Positions 33,180 through 45,613 of a DNA stretch of 64,000 nt are shown here, one piece after another. Location: contig OY720638.1 in assembly GCA_963169105.1 (NCBI GenBank), positions 11,270,749 through 11,334,748 on the forward strand, written 5' to 3'. The notes beneath the pieces were generated by a model. It had not been told where the DNA came from, ran no database searches, and was given only the letters and a program-made list of their open reading frames with translations. The position numbers and the translations under genes are program-made. Numbering within the stretch: position 1 is the first letter of the stretch; each line of letters opens with the position of its first letter. This DNA comes from Ceriagrion tenellum (Eukaryota; Arthropoda; Insecta; Odonata; Coenagrionidae).

Positions 33180-33665
33180 TAACAAAACAAAAGATTAAAC
33201 TTGTGTAAAAATTCTAGGTGTAGAAAAAAACTAAGATACGTATTGTCAAAATTTCATTATATGCGATATAAGTGTCCTAAATCCTTTTGTAGATAAATAT
33301 ATTATGCCTTGTCACAGTCGGTGCTAGATTATGGTATAATCTGTTGGGGAGGTGCTCATGAAAATACATAACTCTATGTAGAGGTCATTCAAAAGAGAAT
33401 TTTTATAGTAATAATGCTTAAAAATGGTATGAATGCTCTTTCCACTTGCGTTTAGCACTGGTATTATTGCCAGTTAGAACTTTGGACATTTACCATAGTT
33501 TTAAGACCTTTTCATATTCAAAGTGGCTATTCGCCATCCTATTCGGAAAGGTATTCTTATAATATGAGGAGAAAAATCAATGTACGCCTTTCAAAACCTA
33601 AGTTAAAATTACATGAAACATTATTTTTGTATATAGACTATAAAGCATTCAAATTTTTCCTGAAA
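33180..33665 (+). pseudogene. Jockey-like LINE, RT C-terminus (part 3)
   Basis: Plus-strand text LSQSVLDYGIICWGGAHENT at about 33310-33370 and a VEVIQKRIF segment after it are the conserved C-terminal RT region of Jockey/CR1-type LINEs. A lower-quality match runs to about 33660. It continues the copy seen at 29740-31425, beyond the PLE insertion. Confidence 0.75.
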
Positions 33666-34728
33666 ATACAAAAAAGAGTGAAGGTTCTCAAATAATTTCT
33701 TCATTTAGTGAATCTCAGTGCAATGTTGAAACTCTCTTTGACATAAAAGTACAAATTAAGTATTGTATACACACATCTTTTACGTTTATAAGAATAATAA
33801 GACTATTTTTAGAGATTTTTGGTGTACTATGCATATTTTTTGTACAACGAATTGTTGATAACCACGCATGTCTATGTTGATTGAAGGTAGCCTTTACACA
33901 GGTATTACCTTTAGGGCTACCCAAAGCTTCCATTTTTTACGCTTAAAAGAAACATTTATAAATATTTCTCTTTTGCGGGAGGTAATAAACATCTTAATCT
34001 TAATATTTTTTAAATCCCGAGATATAAAGAAAAAACACTTAGTGAGTATATTATGTACCGAGTTATTACAATAACTATGGAAAAAATTTCAGGCATTAAT
34101 GTACCCAGGTTGATTCATAGATTATGTAAAAGTCTAAAGGGCCTTCAATATATCAGTGAAATAAAACGTAGATTAAAATAGTATCAAAATTCAATATAAT
34201 ATTCAAATCAAAGGAAATAGTTCGCTATGTGAAAATCAAGAAACTTTATCTTTATCTTTGTGAGTTATATTCCTTGTATCTCGTATTTTGCCATGATTTT
34301 ACATTGTCTAAACCATAATGGTATACTCAAGTAGTATTGAGCATATTTTTTGGTAACCATACGTTAATTTCCGGACAATATAAACATGGTGCTAGTAAGT
34401 GAGTATTGCATACGCAACGAAACCTGCCGATATATCGTACAAGGTTTGCTAGGACCGTATTTTGGGACAGATTTTGTTCTCCTCAGTATTGATTTATTTC
34501 TGTTATATTGTTAAATTTAATAAAAAAGATGCCAATGATTATTCGTTAGCTTCAGAAAAACACGCCTCATAGAGAAACTTCTGCCAATTCAAATCATTCC
34601 CATACTAAATAAAAAGATTTACTGTAGGTGTGAATGTCATTTCCATGCTCGATACTCTTTCATAGCATCCTGCATGGAATTAAATATATTGTTTTTAATT
34701 TGAAAAAATGAAATATATTCAAGTTATT
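33666..34728. other. AT-rich spacer
   Basis: No feature recognised. Confidence 0.4.
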
Positions 34729-34729
34729 A

Positions 34730-34801
<72 letters not shown>
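34729..34801. repeat. (AT)n microsatellite
   Basis: Nearly uninterrupted TA/AT dinucleotide run of about 60 bases. Confidence 0.95.
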
Positions 34802-34803
<2 letters not shown>

Positions 34804-36760
34804 AATACAGCGGAGTATACTTTACAGATTTTTGAAATGAATATTTTTTTATTTTGGAAATTCTCCAAGTGAACCTAAGTATGCCCTCTTTTTTTAACTA
34901 CGTGAGATCAGAGTTAAAATTCACCGATTCCCGGAGAAGCTGAGAAAAGGCTCAATGGACTGAAACTACCCTGCTCCTGACACCCGGATTTGCAAATCTT
35001 CTGGCACTACCATCAAGTCTCATTAACACATTTAGATAGCACATTATAATCTTCTAACTCTTGATATTAAACTTTCCTCCAGCAGTTTCATCTTTAGGAT
35101 TTTCAATAACTATTTTAGGTAGCTCTTCTACGCCCCAATAGTAAGCTCAAAAGCGCTTACTTTATTTTCAGTAAACTTGAAACGAGTTGTGACAGCTCTT
35201 TGCGAAACTTCATCTTCGACATTGTTGTTGCAAGTGTACCCATGAGGATGTGTCGGAATACGGTAGACCATGCAGTAGGGGATGGTTTTAACAGTGCCAG
35301 ACGATATGTAGTGAATGGAGTTTTGAAAATTTAATGAAAACTGCATTCAATCTACAGGATATAATCAAGTACATCGCTTTTCGATGCATTCGGAGTCACC
35401 ATGAGATACGCAGTTTGCAAAATAATTGCTGCATTTTAATGCCATTTTGGAGATGGAGGGAAGGAGACGACGGGAGGGAGAAATTGGGAGGATGGCGTCT
35501 AATTTTAGTCTCATTCATACAGTTTTACCCTCTTTCCCTTACCCTTATGATTTCCCATTGTTCAAAAGAGTGATGACAGTGTCACATGCCATTTATTACA
35601 TGATCTTGGGATGAAACAGCGGTGGAGGCATTCGTTAACCAGGTTTTTTGCGATTAAGGAATTCTTGTTGAAGAAATACTTACTGTGGTTCTTCTACACG
35701 AAGCTGGGCGAGATGTGGTGAACAAACGTTTTTTAATTTAAGTCATTAACTTTACAGTGAAAATGGTTCCAGTGGGCTGTACTAACTTTTCCTTTCACCT
35801 TAATCTCAAAGTGCATTATGTTAAACACAAGAGTTGGTAAAACAAGGGAAAATTACGGTTTTACTGCTTGGTATAAATGTCATTTGACAAAAAGCTGTTC
35901 ATAAAATGCGAAATATCCCGGGAAATTGAATGGCAATAAAATATTCGCACCTGAAAATCTTATATTTTCAGTTTCAAGTAAACTACAACCTTGTCGTGGA
36001 GGAAGGGTTCGCGTAATCCAAAGAACATAACTTTCTACATATGTTGAGGAGGGTGGTACACGAAGATGATGAGGCGGGGCAAGATGTAGGAGGAGGATCA
36101 TAATTATGGGCAACGCAGAAGGAATGAGGAGCCGAAGAGAGAAATGATCGCGAGCAAGTAATATTTGAGGAAATACACATAAAAGGGCGGCGCCGTCGGC
36201 TCTTTTACACAGGAAAAGTGTTAACCAAAAATAAATTCATCGAATAAACATCATATTTCTTATATAACTTTTACTTTTCATGCCACTGATGCAATATCAG
36301 TGGAAGCAGTATTTTATAACTTCAACGAGCCAAAGATAATTCTATGCAAAGCATTAGTATTAACTTGAAATCACGGAGCAATAATTATAAACACATACCA
36401 GGGAGCCAAAAATGTGTTTAAATTCATGTACTTTCATTTTGTTTTTCTCATGATTCTATCTTTAGCGTGTGACTCAAGGCACCGTTGATCAACGCGCAAT
36501 TTGTTACACAACCGTTAGAGGGATTATGGTGGGGGCCCCTAGAGACTCGGAGGCTGCACGTTAGGCTTAGACTGCTTGAGATATTCAGAACTGGTGTGTT
36601 TCAGAGCGACACAGAGAATATTATCATGCCGTCTCACTACATTTCTAGGTCTGACGGAAGCGAGAAAATATACACTGCCGAACAGATAGGTAAAAAAATT
36701 CGTTCTTTCCGCGAACAATAAGCGACCACAATAAATACTTAGCTCCTCTTAATACACTCC
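34802..36760. other. No gene recognised
   Basis: AT-rich. Frames at 35128-35346, 35880-36113 and 36485-36721 carry no recognised domain. Confidence 0.4.
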
Positions 36761-36814
36761 CATAGTACATGTCACCACTATACTCCCATAAGCTTTACAT
36801 GTTTACTCGGCTGG

Positions 36815-36876
36815 TGACCTACCACCCCCTGCCACACGCCCATGCGGCGGCTCGCTGGGTAGCATGTAGATGTAGA
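36815..36876 (+). repeat. Solo CR1-like LINE 3' tail
   Basis: The plus-strand word CCACCCCCTGCCACACGCC...GCGGCGGCTCGCTGGGTAGCATG, ending TAGATGTAGA, is the inverse of the tails at 4957 and 10826. No RT text precedes it, so only the very 3' end is left. Confidence 0.7.
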
Positions 36877-36878
36877 AT

Positions 36879-36912
36879 TTTTTGCGTGCGTGTACTTGCA
36901 CACACGCAAAAA
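36879..36912. repeat. Short inverted repeat
   Basis: TTTTTGCGTGCGTG and CACACACGCAAAAA pair at 13 of 14 positions around a 6-base loop, directly after a LINE tail. Confidence 0.6.
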
Positions 36913-39900
36913 CGGCCTTTGGAGCTGTTTTATTTTTTCTACTTTTACTTTTGAGACCTAATGGTTTAAATTACCTCAGTATTTATAATAAAATGGAGAT
37001 ATGGAGGTAAGGGGACGGTAAAATGAGAATGCGCGCATTCAGGTAAAAATTAATTTAAATTCTGTTGTAAAGTATTTGAGATTCTTCTCTGTATTCAAAA
37101 TTTCCTTGAAAGATCTCAAGTATTATAATTTTGCTGTTGAGGAGAACAAAGACGTAAAAATCTATTACTTTTGAGATTCAATGCATAAAAAACTGCTATT
37201 TTCTACAATTATCGAAATATTGAAATGCTTGATACTAATATGTCAAAGCAATGGTCTACAATATGAAAAATGTAAATAATCTGTTCAATTCTTAGTAAAT
37301 AACGTTCAACATCAAATTTTTAAAACCGATGAAATGTTATACCATATAGTTTTATATGTATAATATATAGTTTTATCTAGTTTTGAACTCAATTTGGGAA
37401 TGAGTAATGTAAAAATAAATGAAACTTGGTTAGTCGCAAGTGATAAGTGCGAAGACGAAGCTCTTTGTTTAAATGTTTTTGTAGGTTTAAATAATCGATC
37501 AAATCCAAATGCGAGGGAGTCTACACCACCGATGACAAGATTGATGAGCCGGAGGAGGTGGTGAAGCAGTAGGTCGGCTGAGTCCCATCCATTCGAGAGG
37601 GGAACGCTTAGCGTATTCCTCTATTTCGTCGGTCGCTCGTAGCTCTCGTGAGTAATTCTACACTCTCCAGATTCAGAACTAATCGGTCGTGCTCGCAAAG
37701 ACTCCAAACGGTGTATCGACGGCGGATCCGTTACTGGGGGATGTCTCAAGTTAGTTCGACCCTGATATTTCCCATACTCGAGACCGTTTAGAATTAAAAT
37801 ATTTTCATTTGAGCAGCTCTAGGAAGCTTGAAGAAAATATTAAAGTTTCAATAATTTCGTAAAATACTTTCACGCAGCTCAAGATTTTGGCAATAAAATA
37901 AAAATATCTATTAAATTGTTTTTACAGGCTAATTTTGTCACTCGATATGTAACAAACTGTTTCACAACGCGAGGTTCTTTCAGACTGAAAATATTATTGC
38001 AATGGCTATATCATTTTTAAATAGTTTAGGAAACTTATTTACTACGCACTGATAAGTTTCTAGAGATCTAGGGGTTAGAAACTTCTCATTTTTTAAATAA
38101 TGTCTCTCAGGAGTTAGGGAGGAGAGAAGAGTACAGGTACAATTTCCTATGTTAAATGGCTGGTGTTTTTTCGCAAGTGCATCGAATAGTGGGATGACTT
38201 AGGGTCTGATATTTGTGTGTTTTGAAGGGAAAGATTTTTCTTTAAAATGAGAGAAAATTTATTGATATTAATCGGTGAAATGATATCTCGTTCAAACAAC
38301 CTTTACAGCCGATTCCATGGCGAACTCGGAACCGACTCCTCTCTCCCGAAGGGTCGTTCCCGGGTGTTCCCGAGGGTGAGGGTGACAAGCTCTATTCCTA
38401 CCAATTGAAGACGATTAATAAAACATATAACAAGTGCAAGTCGTTTAGTCTTCTCAGAAAGGACAAAAGTAATTAGCAGCATAAAAAGAAGAAGGGTGAG
38501 ATAAGTCTTTACGTTGACTCATTTTTTTCACGCGATACGTCCAAAACTCCTTCACAATCGAAAGTACTTTTATGATTATGAAATAATTCTAGAAAATTAT
38601 AAATGAAAAGCATATGAATCGAATGAAATGCACTGAAAAGTTTACCTATCTCTACAGGAAAGCAAAACAGGCATGTGAATGGACACCAGCCTTACGCCTG
38701 TGTTTATTAACCCTTTAAAATAGTTTAGGTAAATACATGAGTTCATTGTGCTTATATAAAACTTCCGCAAATCCTATGCACTGCTTCAGAAGATAAAGGA
38801 AATGATAAATCTTTGAATATGATAATAATACTAAGAAATCATTAATAATCCTCTGTCTTGATGGGTCATTCTCGGTTAGTACCGAAAACGAGAGTCATAA
38901 GCTCTATTCCTACCTTGTGTGCGGAGAAAATATAATTGCAACACCATCATTACGAGCTACATCATCGCAATTTAAAGAAAATCCTAGCAATTCATTACAT
39001 TTATACGGATTTCAAACCTTTCTAAGTACTTTAATGAGTAAAATTATCAAAGCATGTGACAAACTGTTTTACGAAAATTAACCGGAAATTTTCCGGAAGG
39101 TCATGGACCTTGAATGAATTCGAAGATGTATTATTATGGGTACATCCATTTTAAGCAGAAAGATTTTCAAATGAACGTGAATGCATCAAACTTGAAGACT
39201 TAATTATCATCTAAAAATCACTTAGTTAGTGGGGACCGAGAACTCACCCAAGAATTTCAGTGGAAGAAGAAAGCGTAGGGGTTAAATGGTTTTGAGCTTC
39301 AAGCACTGTACTCTCCGGTTTGAATCATTTCAATACTTTAGGCATATGAGCATTGTTAATGTCCAAACCCTTGGCCACAAGAGGGCTGAGTTAGTATGTT
39401 ATTGATATACTTTCAATTTTCAAATGTTTTTTTTGTGATTATCCCATAAAGTAAACCGACTTTTCGATTTATATAAAACTCCACAGACGCACAAATGGCA
39501 CTCAATGTTGCCGCAATTATGTACTCAAGGCACGTACCTCTTATTCCTGATCATTCTTTTACATTCTTAAACGCAAGTAGAGTGTGCACGTTGAAATTCC
39601 ACAGGAAAAGGTAGCATTTCATTGCATATAATAGTCCTCTCAATGTAACGTGCAAAACGGATGTACCAGCCGCTCTTGGAGGAGTTGAAATGAAAAATGC
39701 CCAACGAAAAATATCAGTGTAGACCCCTCGTAGGTCACACATTTTTTAAGTGGTTAAAGAACACAATAATTGATACAGTGTTATATTTTCTAATTTAAGG
39801 ATTTCATGACTTGCAAAGCAAGCTTGATAAATTTTTATTGCTTGACTATACGCTGCTTAAACGTTCTATTTTAGTCGAATGATTGGATTATTGCGGTGAA

Positions 39901-40600
39901 TCTAATAATGAATATACAAAATAAGCAATTTTCCAAACTTGTGCTCAATATAAAAACTTTACCTGCTTTATTGGACAGATTATTTCGCTGAAACTTCATC
40001 GCCTCTTAATTTTTGCAACAATTTATACACAATACAATGACTGAACTTTGACAGAGAAATAAAAGTAATGCCTTACAAAAGGATAGAAATAAGAAGAGAT
40101 TGTAATTTTAAGAAAGCTGCTCCTAGCGAGACCATATTTTCCTTGAATAATAAATTATTCAATAAATTCCCTAAATTATTGATAAGATTTTCCAAAAATG
40201 TTTGCATCGGCCAGAAATGTCACTCAACGGCATAAAAACATGAAGTTGATCGTTTTATCTTGTCAGGTGCATACCAGCATACCAAGTCCTGGCCGTTTGT
40301 CAAGTCTCTCGGTGATTGACTGAGAATATGAGTTCACGTCACGCTTTCACTCAAAATATACATGAATACTTTGCTTGACTTGGATAAATCATAGATTATC
40401 CATCTATTATCGAATTATTAAAACTCTAAGCACTTAATAAAAGCAATCAGTCTCACCAAGGAGAAACAAATGAGATGTAGATACGGCGTCAATTGTGAAC
40501 AGAACACCACGTAATCCGTTGCGTCGTAATCATCCCTCCACAGCTGATTTCTCGAGAGCGCGAGCAACGTCAACGGTCGCCCTAGTCAATTCCAGAACAT
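36913..40600. other. No confirmed gene; weak repeats
   Basis: Mostly AT-rich. A CpG-richer island at 37490-37790 has a short coding-like frame ending in TAG at 37570-37572 and a GAGG...CCTC hairpin at about 37595-37622. AAGCTCTATTCCTACC occurs twice, at 38387-38402 and 38899-38914. The flanks hint at old units about 510-590 bp long. Confidence 0.4.
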
Positions 40601-40607
40601 ATTTGGA

Positions 40608-40616
40608 TATAAAAAG
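40608..40616 (+). promoter_or_regulatory. Candidate TATA box
   Basis: TATAAAAAG in a locally GC-richer block (40490-40740) about 1.4 kb upstream of the SmydA gene. A possible splice donor GCG|GTACGT follows near 40723. It could start a non-coding first exon; this is inference. Confidence 0.25.
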
Positions 40617-41754
40617 TCGACTCAAACGATCCACCCCCCGTCCGCAAAAGTGAACTACTTCTCTCTGAAAGCCAGGAGGCCGAGTAAAACGAACATTTCA
40701 CTCTTTCGAATGACAAAGAATACAGCGGTACGTAGTTAATTGTGACATTCGGATGAATTACGAGGAAAGAAAATAAATGTTCCGTCTGCAGAGAAATATA
40801 ACGCTCTAAGAGTTAAGCATTTTATATTAGAACAAAAAGTAAAAGCATTTTTCACTATAAAAGGTCACGGTTTCCTTTTCTTAGTATAAAGTCTAGCAAT
40901 TTTCAACACACTTTCTAAATGTAGACACATGATGCATGAAAGAGTGCTAAAGATTAGGTTATTATCGTTGAAGTCCACCTTTTAATGAGCATGTTGAATT
41001 CCAAAACGTGCTCTCATTTTATAAATATAGAAAACACACTTTGATAAGATAAGATTAAAACATCACACACATTACGGTAAAAAGTAACTGCCCGATATCT
41101 TTTTACACTCCAGAATCATTAAAAATTTAAAATTTCAATGCCGATAACTAGAGCATCACCACACTGTTATTTTCCGCCATTCAAAGAGTTGTATTATTTC
41201 TATGAGAAAATGCTTCACAGAAAAAGACATTCCATATTAACCGTATATGGAGAGTGGGCCTCCAATCGATTCCATCCAAAAAATGCACATCTTGCACAAG
41301 TACAGACTTCGAGTACCCTCATTTCTTTGGGACGGTGCCGTCCCGTAACAGGCGGCCAGTTTCAATTGATCGTAATTTTTCGTAACAAACGTCACCTATC
41401 TCCCATAGTACGCATTTATAATTTCTGTGCACTCACTTATTTATAACAGTTCAATTCTTCCATTTTAATTATGATGTCTCAATGTTAATGGTAATTTCCC
41501 GCTCGGTTCAGACTTTATGAGGACGCTAGCCGAACCGAACCTGCTCGTTAAAAATCTTTTCTATTTTCAGCGTCACACGAAGCGCCATGCGAATGCAAGC
41601 GAAGACTCCCTTTAACCCGCCGCTCTTGAAGGGAAGGAGCGTCTTCCAAGCCAGGCAAGTTGTCAAAACAGTCTCAACCAGGTGACATGCTCACAACTGA
41701 TTTGTCCGGCAAACTAATACATACCATTTTGGACTAATTCGTGACAAACGTCCT

Positions 41755-42130
41755 CTTTCCTATCGCGTGCTTATTGAGCGAGCCCTCGTCTCCGGATTAC
41801 CCGGCCTCCGACGAGAGAGAGCCACGCGTTGGCCTGGGCACGAGAATAGATGTGAATTCCGCCCCCTTCGCGGCTTCCCCCCGCTCCAACCCCCCCCCCC
41901 CTCACCTCACGACCCCGCCTCCGCGTCGGCTCGCTTAAGCGAGCTCCACGCTCATCTACGGCGATGACGCTACACGCGGCCGCTCCAGTCGCTAGACTCG
42001 ACGGGGCATTTGCTGTCACCATCCCGGCGTGAAAGCACGGCTTCCACGACTTCCTTCGTCAAAGAACGGCTCGACGCTGACACAATGGTACGCAGTTTAG
42101 ATCGGTCCTTTGCCGAAAACCGTAAATACC
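41755..42130 (+). promoter_or_regulatory. CpG-rich block upstream of the SmydA gene
   Basis: Strongly GC- and CpG-rich compared with its surroundings, with a 12-base C run (41890-41901) and a perfect 16-bp palindrome GCTCGCTTAAGCGAGC at 41929-41944. A likely promoter or 5' UTR region of the gene that follows. Confidence 0.5.
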
Positions 42131-42255
42131 CAACTGCCTGTGATATTCTTAGTGGCCGGATTCGAGAGCTCGTAGTTGGCCGTTTTCCAGGTTTTAATGC
42201 GTACATGCGGTCGGTCAAGCCCCAAGAATCAAATTTCTATTCAAACGCACCTCAA
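42010..42255 (+). CDS. Candidate first coding exon of the SmydA gene
   Basis: The MYND exon at 42524 has an in-frame stop (TAG) just before it and no in-frame ATG, so the protein must start in an upstream exon. This frame begins with ATG at 42010 in CpG-rich DNA. It stays open to a donor CAA|GTAAGC at 42255/42256 in phase 0, which fits the phase-0 acceptor at 42523/42524. A second in-frame Met lies at 42085 (MVRSLDRSF). The encoded 82 residues match no domain I know, so the exon could be wrong or the start could be further away. Confidence 0.38.
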
Positions 42256-42523
42256 GTAAGCTCTTCGCTCAGTGCGTCCGTTACGTGGGTTTTGTAGAGA
42301 GGATATTACGATCTCGTGATAAGCGTCGAAGTAAACTAAATTTTCCGACCAAATGACAGGGTAATTCTATCTCAGAGGCAGGCTCTATTGCCTCATAAAC
42401 GCGACTGATTGCATCACTACGGGCATCAGTGAATTGAAAGTCTAGTAGTGATTCATTTAGTATAAAGTGGTCATCGTGTATGAGGAGGATGGCATTAAAT
42501 GTGGTGTGTTGCCATTTGTTTAG

Positions 42524-42679
42524 CCGTCGGATGGCGGTGAGGCGGGTGGCGGGAAGTGTGCCGTGTGCGGCAGCGAAGCCACCCTGAAATGCAGCGGCTG
42601 CCGGGTCATTTTCTACTGCGGCAAGGAGCACCAGAAGGCCGACTGGAAGAAGCATAAAGAAGCATGCCAGTCATTCCAG
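42524..42679 (+). CDS. SmydA-type gene, exon with MYND zinc finger
   Basis: 156-bp exon, phase 0 at both ends, between acceptor GTTTAG (ends 42523) and donor CAG|GTGAGT (42680). It encodes a MYND zinc finger: KCAVC (CX2C), KCSGC (CX2C), FYCGKEHQ and KKHKEAC, giving the seven Cys and His ligands of the fold. MYND fingers mediate protein contacts and stand next to the SET domain in SMYD proteins. The next exon continues directly into the SET N-terminal part. No stop or frameshift. Confidence 0.9.
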
Positions 42680-45286
42680 GTGAGTGAACGTGACCTGCGC
42701 CTGTCTCGACGATTTCATACGCGTCGGAATTGCCGGCTTTAGCTGCGGCTGATTTCACAGATAGGGGCTAAGGTCTGCAACGGCTATTTGGTTAGTGTGT
42801 GGTCTATAATGAACGCTTTGCCTCCATCTGGCTAACTCAGTTCGAAAAGAAGGAATATATTACCTATAAGTCCTTCATTCGAATGAGTGAAAAATTTTGC
42901 TTACGTCAAATCAGAGTGTGGATTATCTCACATTGATATGAGAGCATCAAAGACCAATAAGACACGAGTGATTAGTGAAGAAGTTTGCCTCAATGAAATT
43001 GTAGATATTACGATTTAATTTCAAAGATATACATAGCCTTAGATTTATTGAAGAGGTAATTATGATCAATAATAATAATGTATTGCGGTAGATTATTGAA
43101 TTGGCCTTTTTAGACTAATGAAGTAAGATTTTATGGGGTGAATATAAAAGTTGTGCAATTAAATCAAGAAATTACAATATGGGTTCTGAGTCAGCCCAAA
43201 GCGAAAAGATACTCTGCGTAGATGAAGGATAGGTAAAAAGCTGGGGTTAAAGATTAGAAGAGGGAAAACTCGACCACAGCAACCCTCACTTCCAGCCGAT
43301 TTCAATGTATCAAAAAATTATTACCTCATAGGGACGAGTATGAAGAACAGGTTAGCTTTCACTTAGTCCAACCACAGACTGAGTTTCTGAACCTCTTAGC
43401 GCAATAACAATGGCGTTAATCTTTGAGTGATGGGCGTTGATTACATTAGCCAGTCCTAGCAATCGGAATTCGACATTTAAATTTATCTGCATATTTGTAT
43501 CTACGATTTCCAAACCCTTCTGTGACCTTGGGAGTTATTCTATCGCTGGGAGCGAACGCGCATGAGCTCAACTCTCCTTACTCAGAAGTATTACAGCTAT
43601 CGTACCATTTGTTGAATCACGATGATGTGTAGGGAAACGATTCTCAGCACACAAAAACAATACTCTATTAAACTCATGCGTATATTCCAAACTTCGGAAC
43701 TGATTCATGACTCCAACCCCTCCACTTTCTTGGCATTTATCTAAGTATAGCTCTCTGTATATTAACCCCAAATCAATAGAGTGATGTATGCCAGGGGTTT
43801 GGGACATTTGATCTTTTACCAAGGGAAATTCTTGTGGTGTGAGTGGAAAGAATGATTGGAAGGCAGTTTCTTTTCGTGCATATTCCTCCACTAATTGCTC
43901 GCGGTATAAGGAAATAATTTCATCTTTTGGCATCATCGATTTTTAGTTTACATTCTTTGGAATAAAGTGAAATAAAGGTTACTTCTACAGGCGAATGAGC
44001 GTTGTACTGCCGTTAAATTCCGGAACAAGAGTTTTTATAATACATTTCAAAAGATCAATCATCCGGTATAATATACGAAGTCAACTTTGCTAAAAATTAA
44101 CTTTCGTTGCCTGAGATAAACTTCAGAAAAAATTTATAGATGTCTTTAAAATTACATCAATAAAGCAATTAGTAACAAAATAGCAAGGAACACAAGATCG
44201 CAGCGCTATCTATGAAATGAGCAACCACTTACTTAAAACATATATTTGGGCCATGCTCTTGTAAAGCAATTATGTTATGAGGATCACTCGAGGAGGGCAG
44301 CGAGAATAGAATCAAGATCCATGTGGTATTAGCGAAGATTGATGAAGATCACATGGATAAACAAATTAGGAATGAAAGAATCTTCAAAGAGTTATGGAGG
44401 AAAAATGCTGATTGAAAATTGTATTACTTTTTCTTTAACTATGATTGGTATGTCTATCAATCGTGCTCAAAAATTACTGCTTCCTCAAATTATATTTCTG
44501 ATTCCCAATGTAGAACTTCCCTGCTGCGCTGGCGGGTATTACACCGGCCTCACTGGGCTGGGTTCTGTGGATCGAATCAGTAAAAGTTCCTGGAAATAAC
44601 AAGCGAGGTGATTGATCCTTTATTAACACCATCTTTTTGAAGACCGGAGTGACTCGTACTCGACTCAAGTAAATTACTTATTTTGGGGGACAAATTCTAA
44701 TGTAGCCATACGCCATTCTTACATTATTAGTTCATTTATTCATCGTTTTTTAATGCATTTTCACTTGCCTGTTGAATAGAATTTAGTTCACTTCATCACA
44801 GATATTCGCCAGAGTGTGTTTGGCTGTTTTTATTATTTTTACGACCGTTGCCCATCAAAGCCCATAGCGTTCAAACATCCTGCGGTTAACTCTGTTGGAA
44901 ATTATTTTCTCAATCAATTAATTTTTTAAATTTAATTTTTATGATTGGATTTACGTAAAATAAAAAACGAAGAGTTTTGCCATATGCTGAGAATATCACA
45001 AAGAATTAACCCGTTCCTATAACAAATCACAGCAGAAGCATCAAGGTTTTCGAATTTTCACTAATAGTTTGCACTCTACAATAGAAGGTTAAATATCTCT
45101 CCGGTGAAATGGTTTCAGATTGGCATTTCTTTGTCCATGTTTTTATCCTTTTACTATTACAGTACTATATTATTCCCATCAATTGCACGTGATTACCGCG
45201 AGTGCACGGCTGGGCCGAATACTTTCAATTAGAATAAATTTATATCTTCCATAATGTGGGGTGAAATCCGTCCACCCGATTGTCAG
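42680..45286 (+). other. SmydA intron (2.6 kb)
   Basis: Begins GTGAGT and ends TGTCAG. It contains a 122-codon minus-strand ORF (43568-43936) and otherwise AT-rich sequence. A weak tRNA-like word pair lies at 44520-44585 but was not accepted as a feature. Confidence 0.75.
43568..43936 (-). CDS. Hypothetical ORF inside the SmydA intron
   Basis: 122 residues starting MMPKDEIISLYREQLVEEYA, with balanced composition unlike the AT-driven noise frames nearby. No domain, signal peptide or membrane segment is visible. It lies antisense to the host gene. It may be a remnant of a mobile element ORF, an intronless nested gene or chance. Confidence 0.28.
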   Translation of the reverse strand: MMPKDEIISLYREQLVEEYARKETAFQSFFPLTPQEFPLVKDQMSQTPGIHHSIDLGLIYRELYLDKCQESGGVGVMNQFRSLEYTHEFNRVLFLCAENRFPTHHRDSTNGTIAVILLSKES

Positions 45287-45613
45287 GTACTGTCTTCGGC
45301 GGAGTTGGGTCGCTTCCTGGTGGCCAAGCGGAAGATCGCGGCCAACGAGGAGGTGCTCGCGGAGGCACCCCTGGTGTTGGGCCCGGCCTTCGGGCGCCCG
45401 GTCATGCCCATGTGCCTGCCTTGCGGCGCGCCCATCCCGCTCACCGTGGCCTCCTCGATGGGAGCTCCGCGATGCCTCAACTGCCTGTGGCCAACGTGCG
45501 GCTCCGACCAGTGCTCGACGCCTCGCAAGTCGCCACACTCGGCCGAGTGCATAATTCTGTCCATGTCGAGGGAGAGGACCATTGAGGCCCTCACCGGCCA
45601 CCACGTCACCGAG
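45287..45613 (+). CDS. SmydA-type gene, exon with SET N-terminal part
   Basis: 327-bp exon, phase 0 at both ends: acceptor ...CCCGATTGTCAG (ends 45286), donor GAG|GTAGGT (45614). It encodes LGRFLVAKRKIAANEEVLAE and then PLVLGPAFG, the first strands of the SET domain, where the LGR.LVA.R.I motif helps bind S-adenosylmethionine in active SMYDs. A Cys-rich CLPCG...CLNC...CGSDQC...H...C segment follows. An alternative acceptor AATTAG at 45232 is also in frame but has a poorer pyrimidine tract. GC content is far above the surrounding intron. Confidence 0.88.

Noticed and set aside
41767..42022. Proline/arginine-rich ORFs on both strands
   Set aside because: Low-complexity CpG-rich DNA gives such frames by chance; better explained as promoter or 5' UTR.
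44510..44600. tRNA-like words near the end of a SmydA intron
   Set aside because: No acceptable cloverleaf or A/B-box spacing could be drawn.
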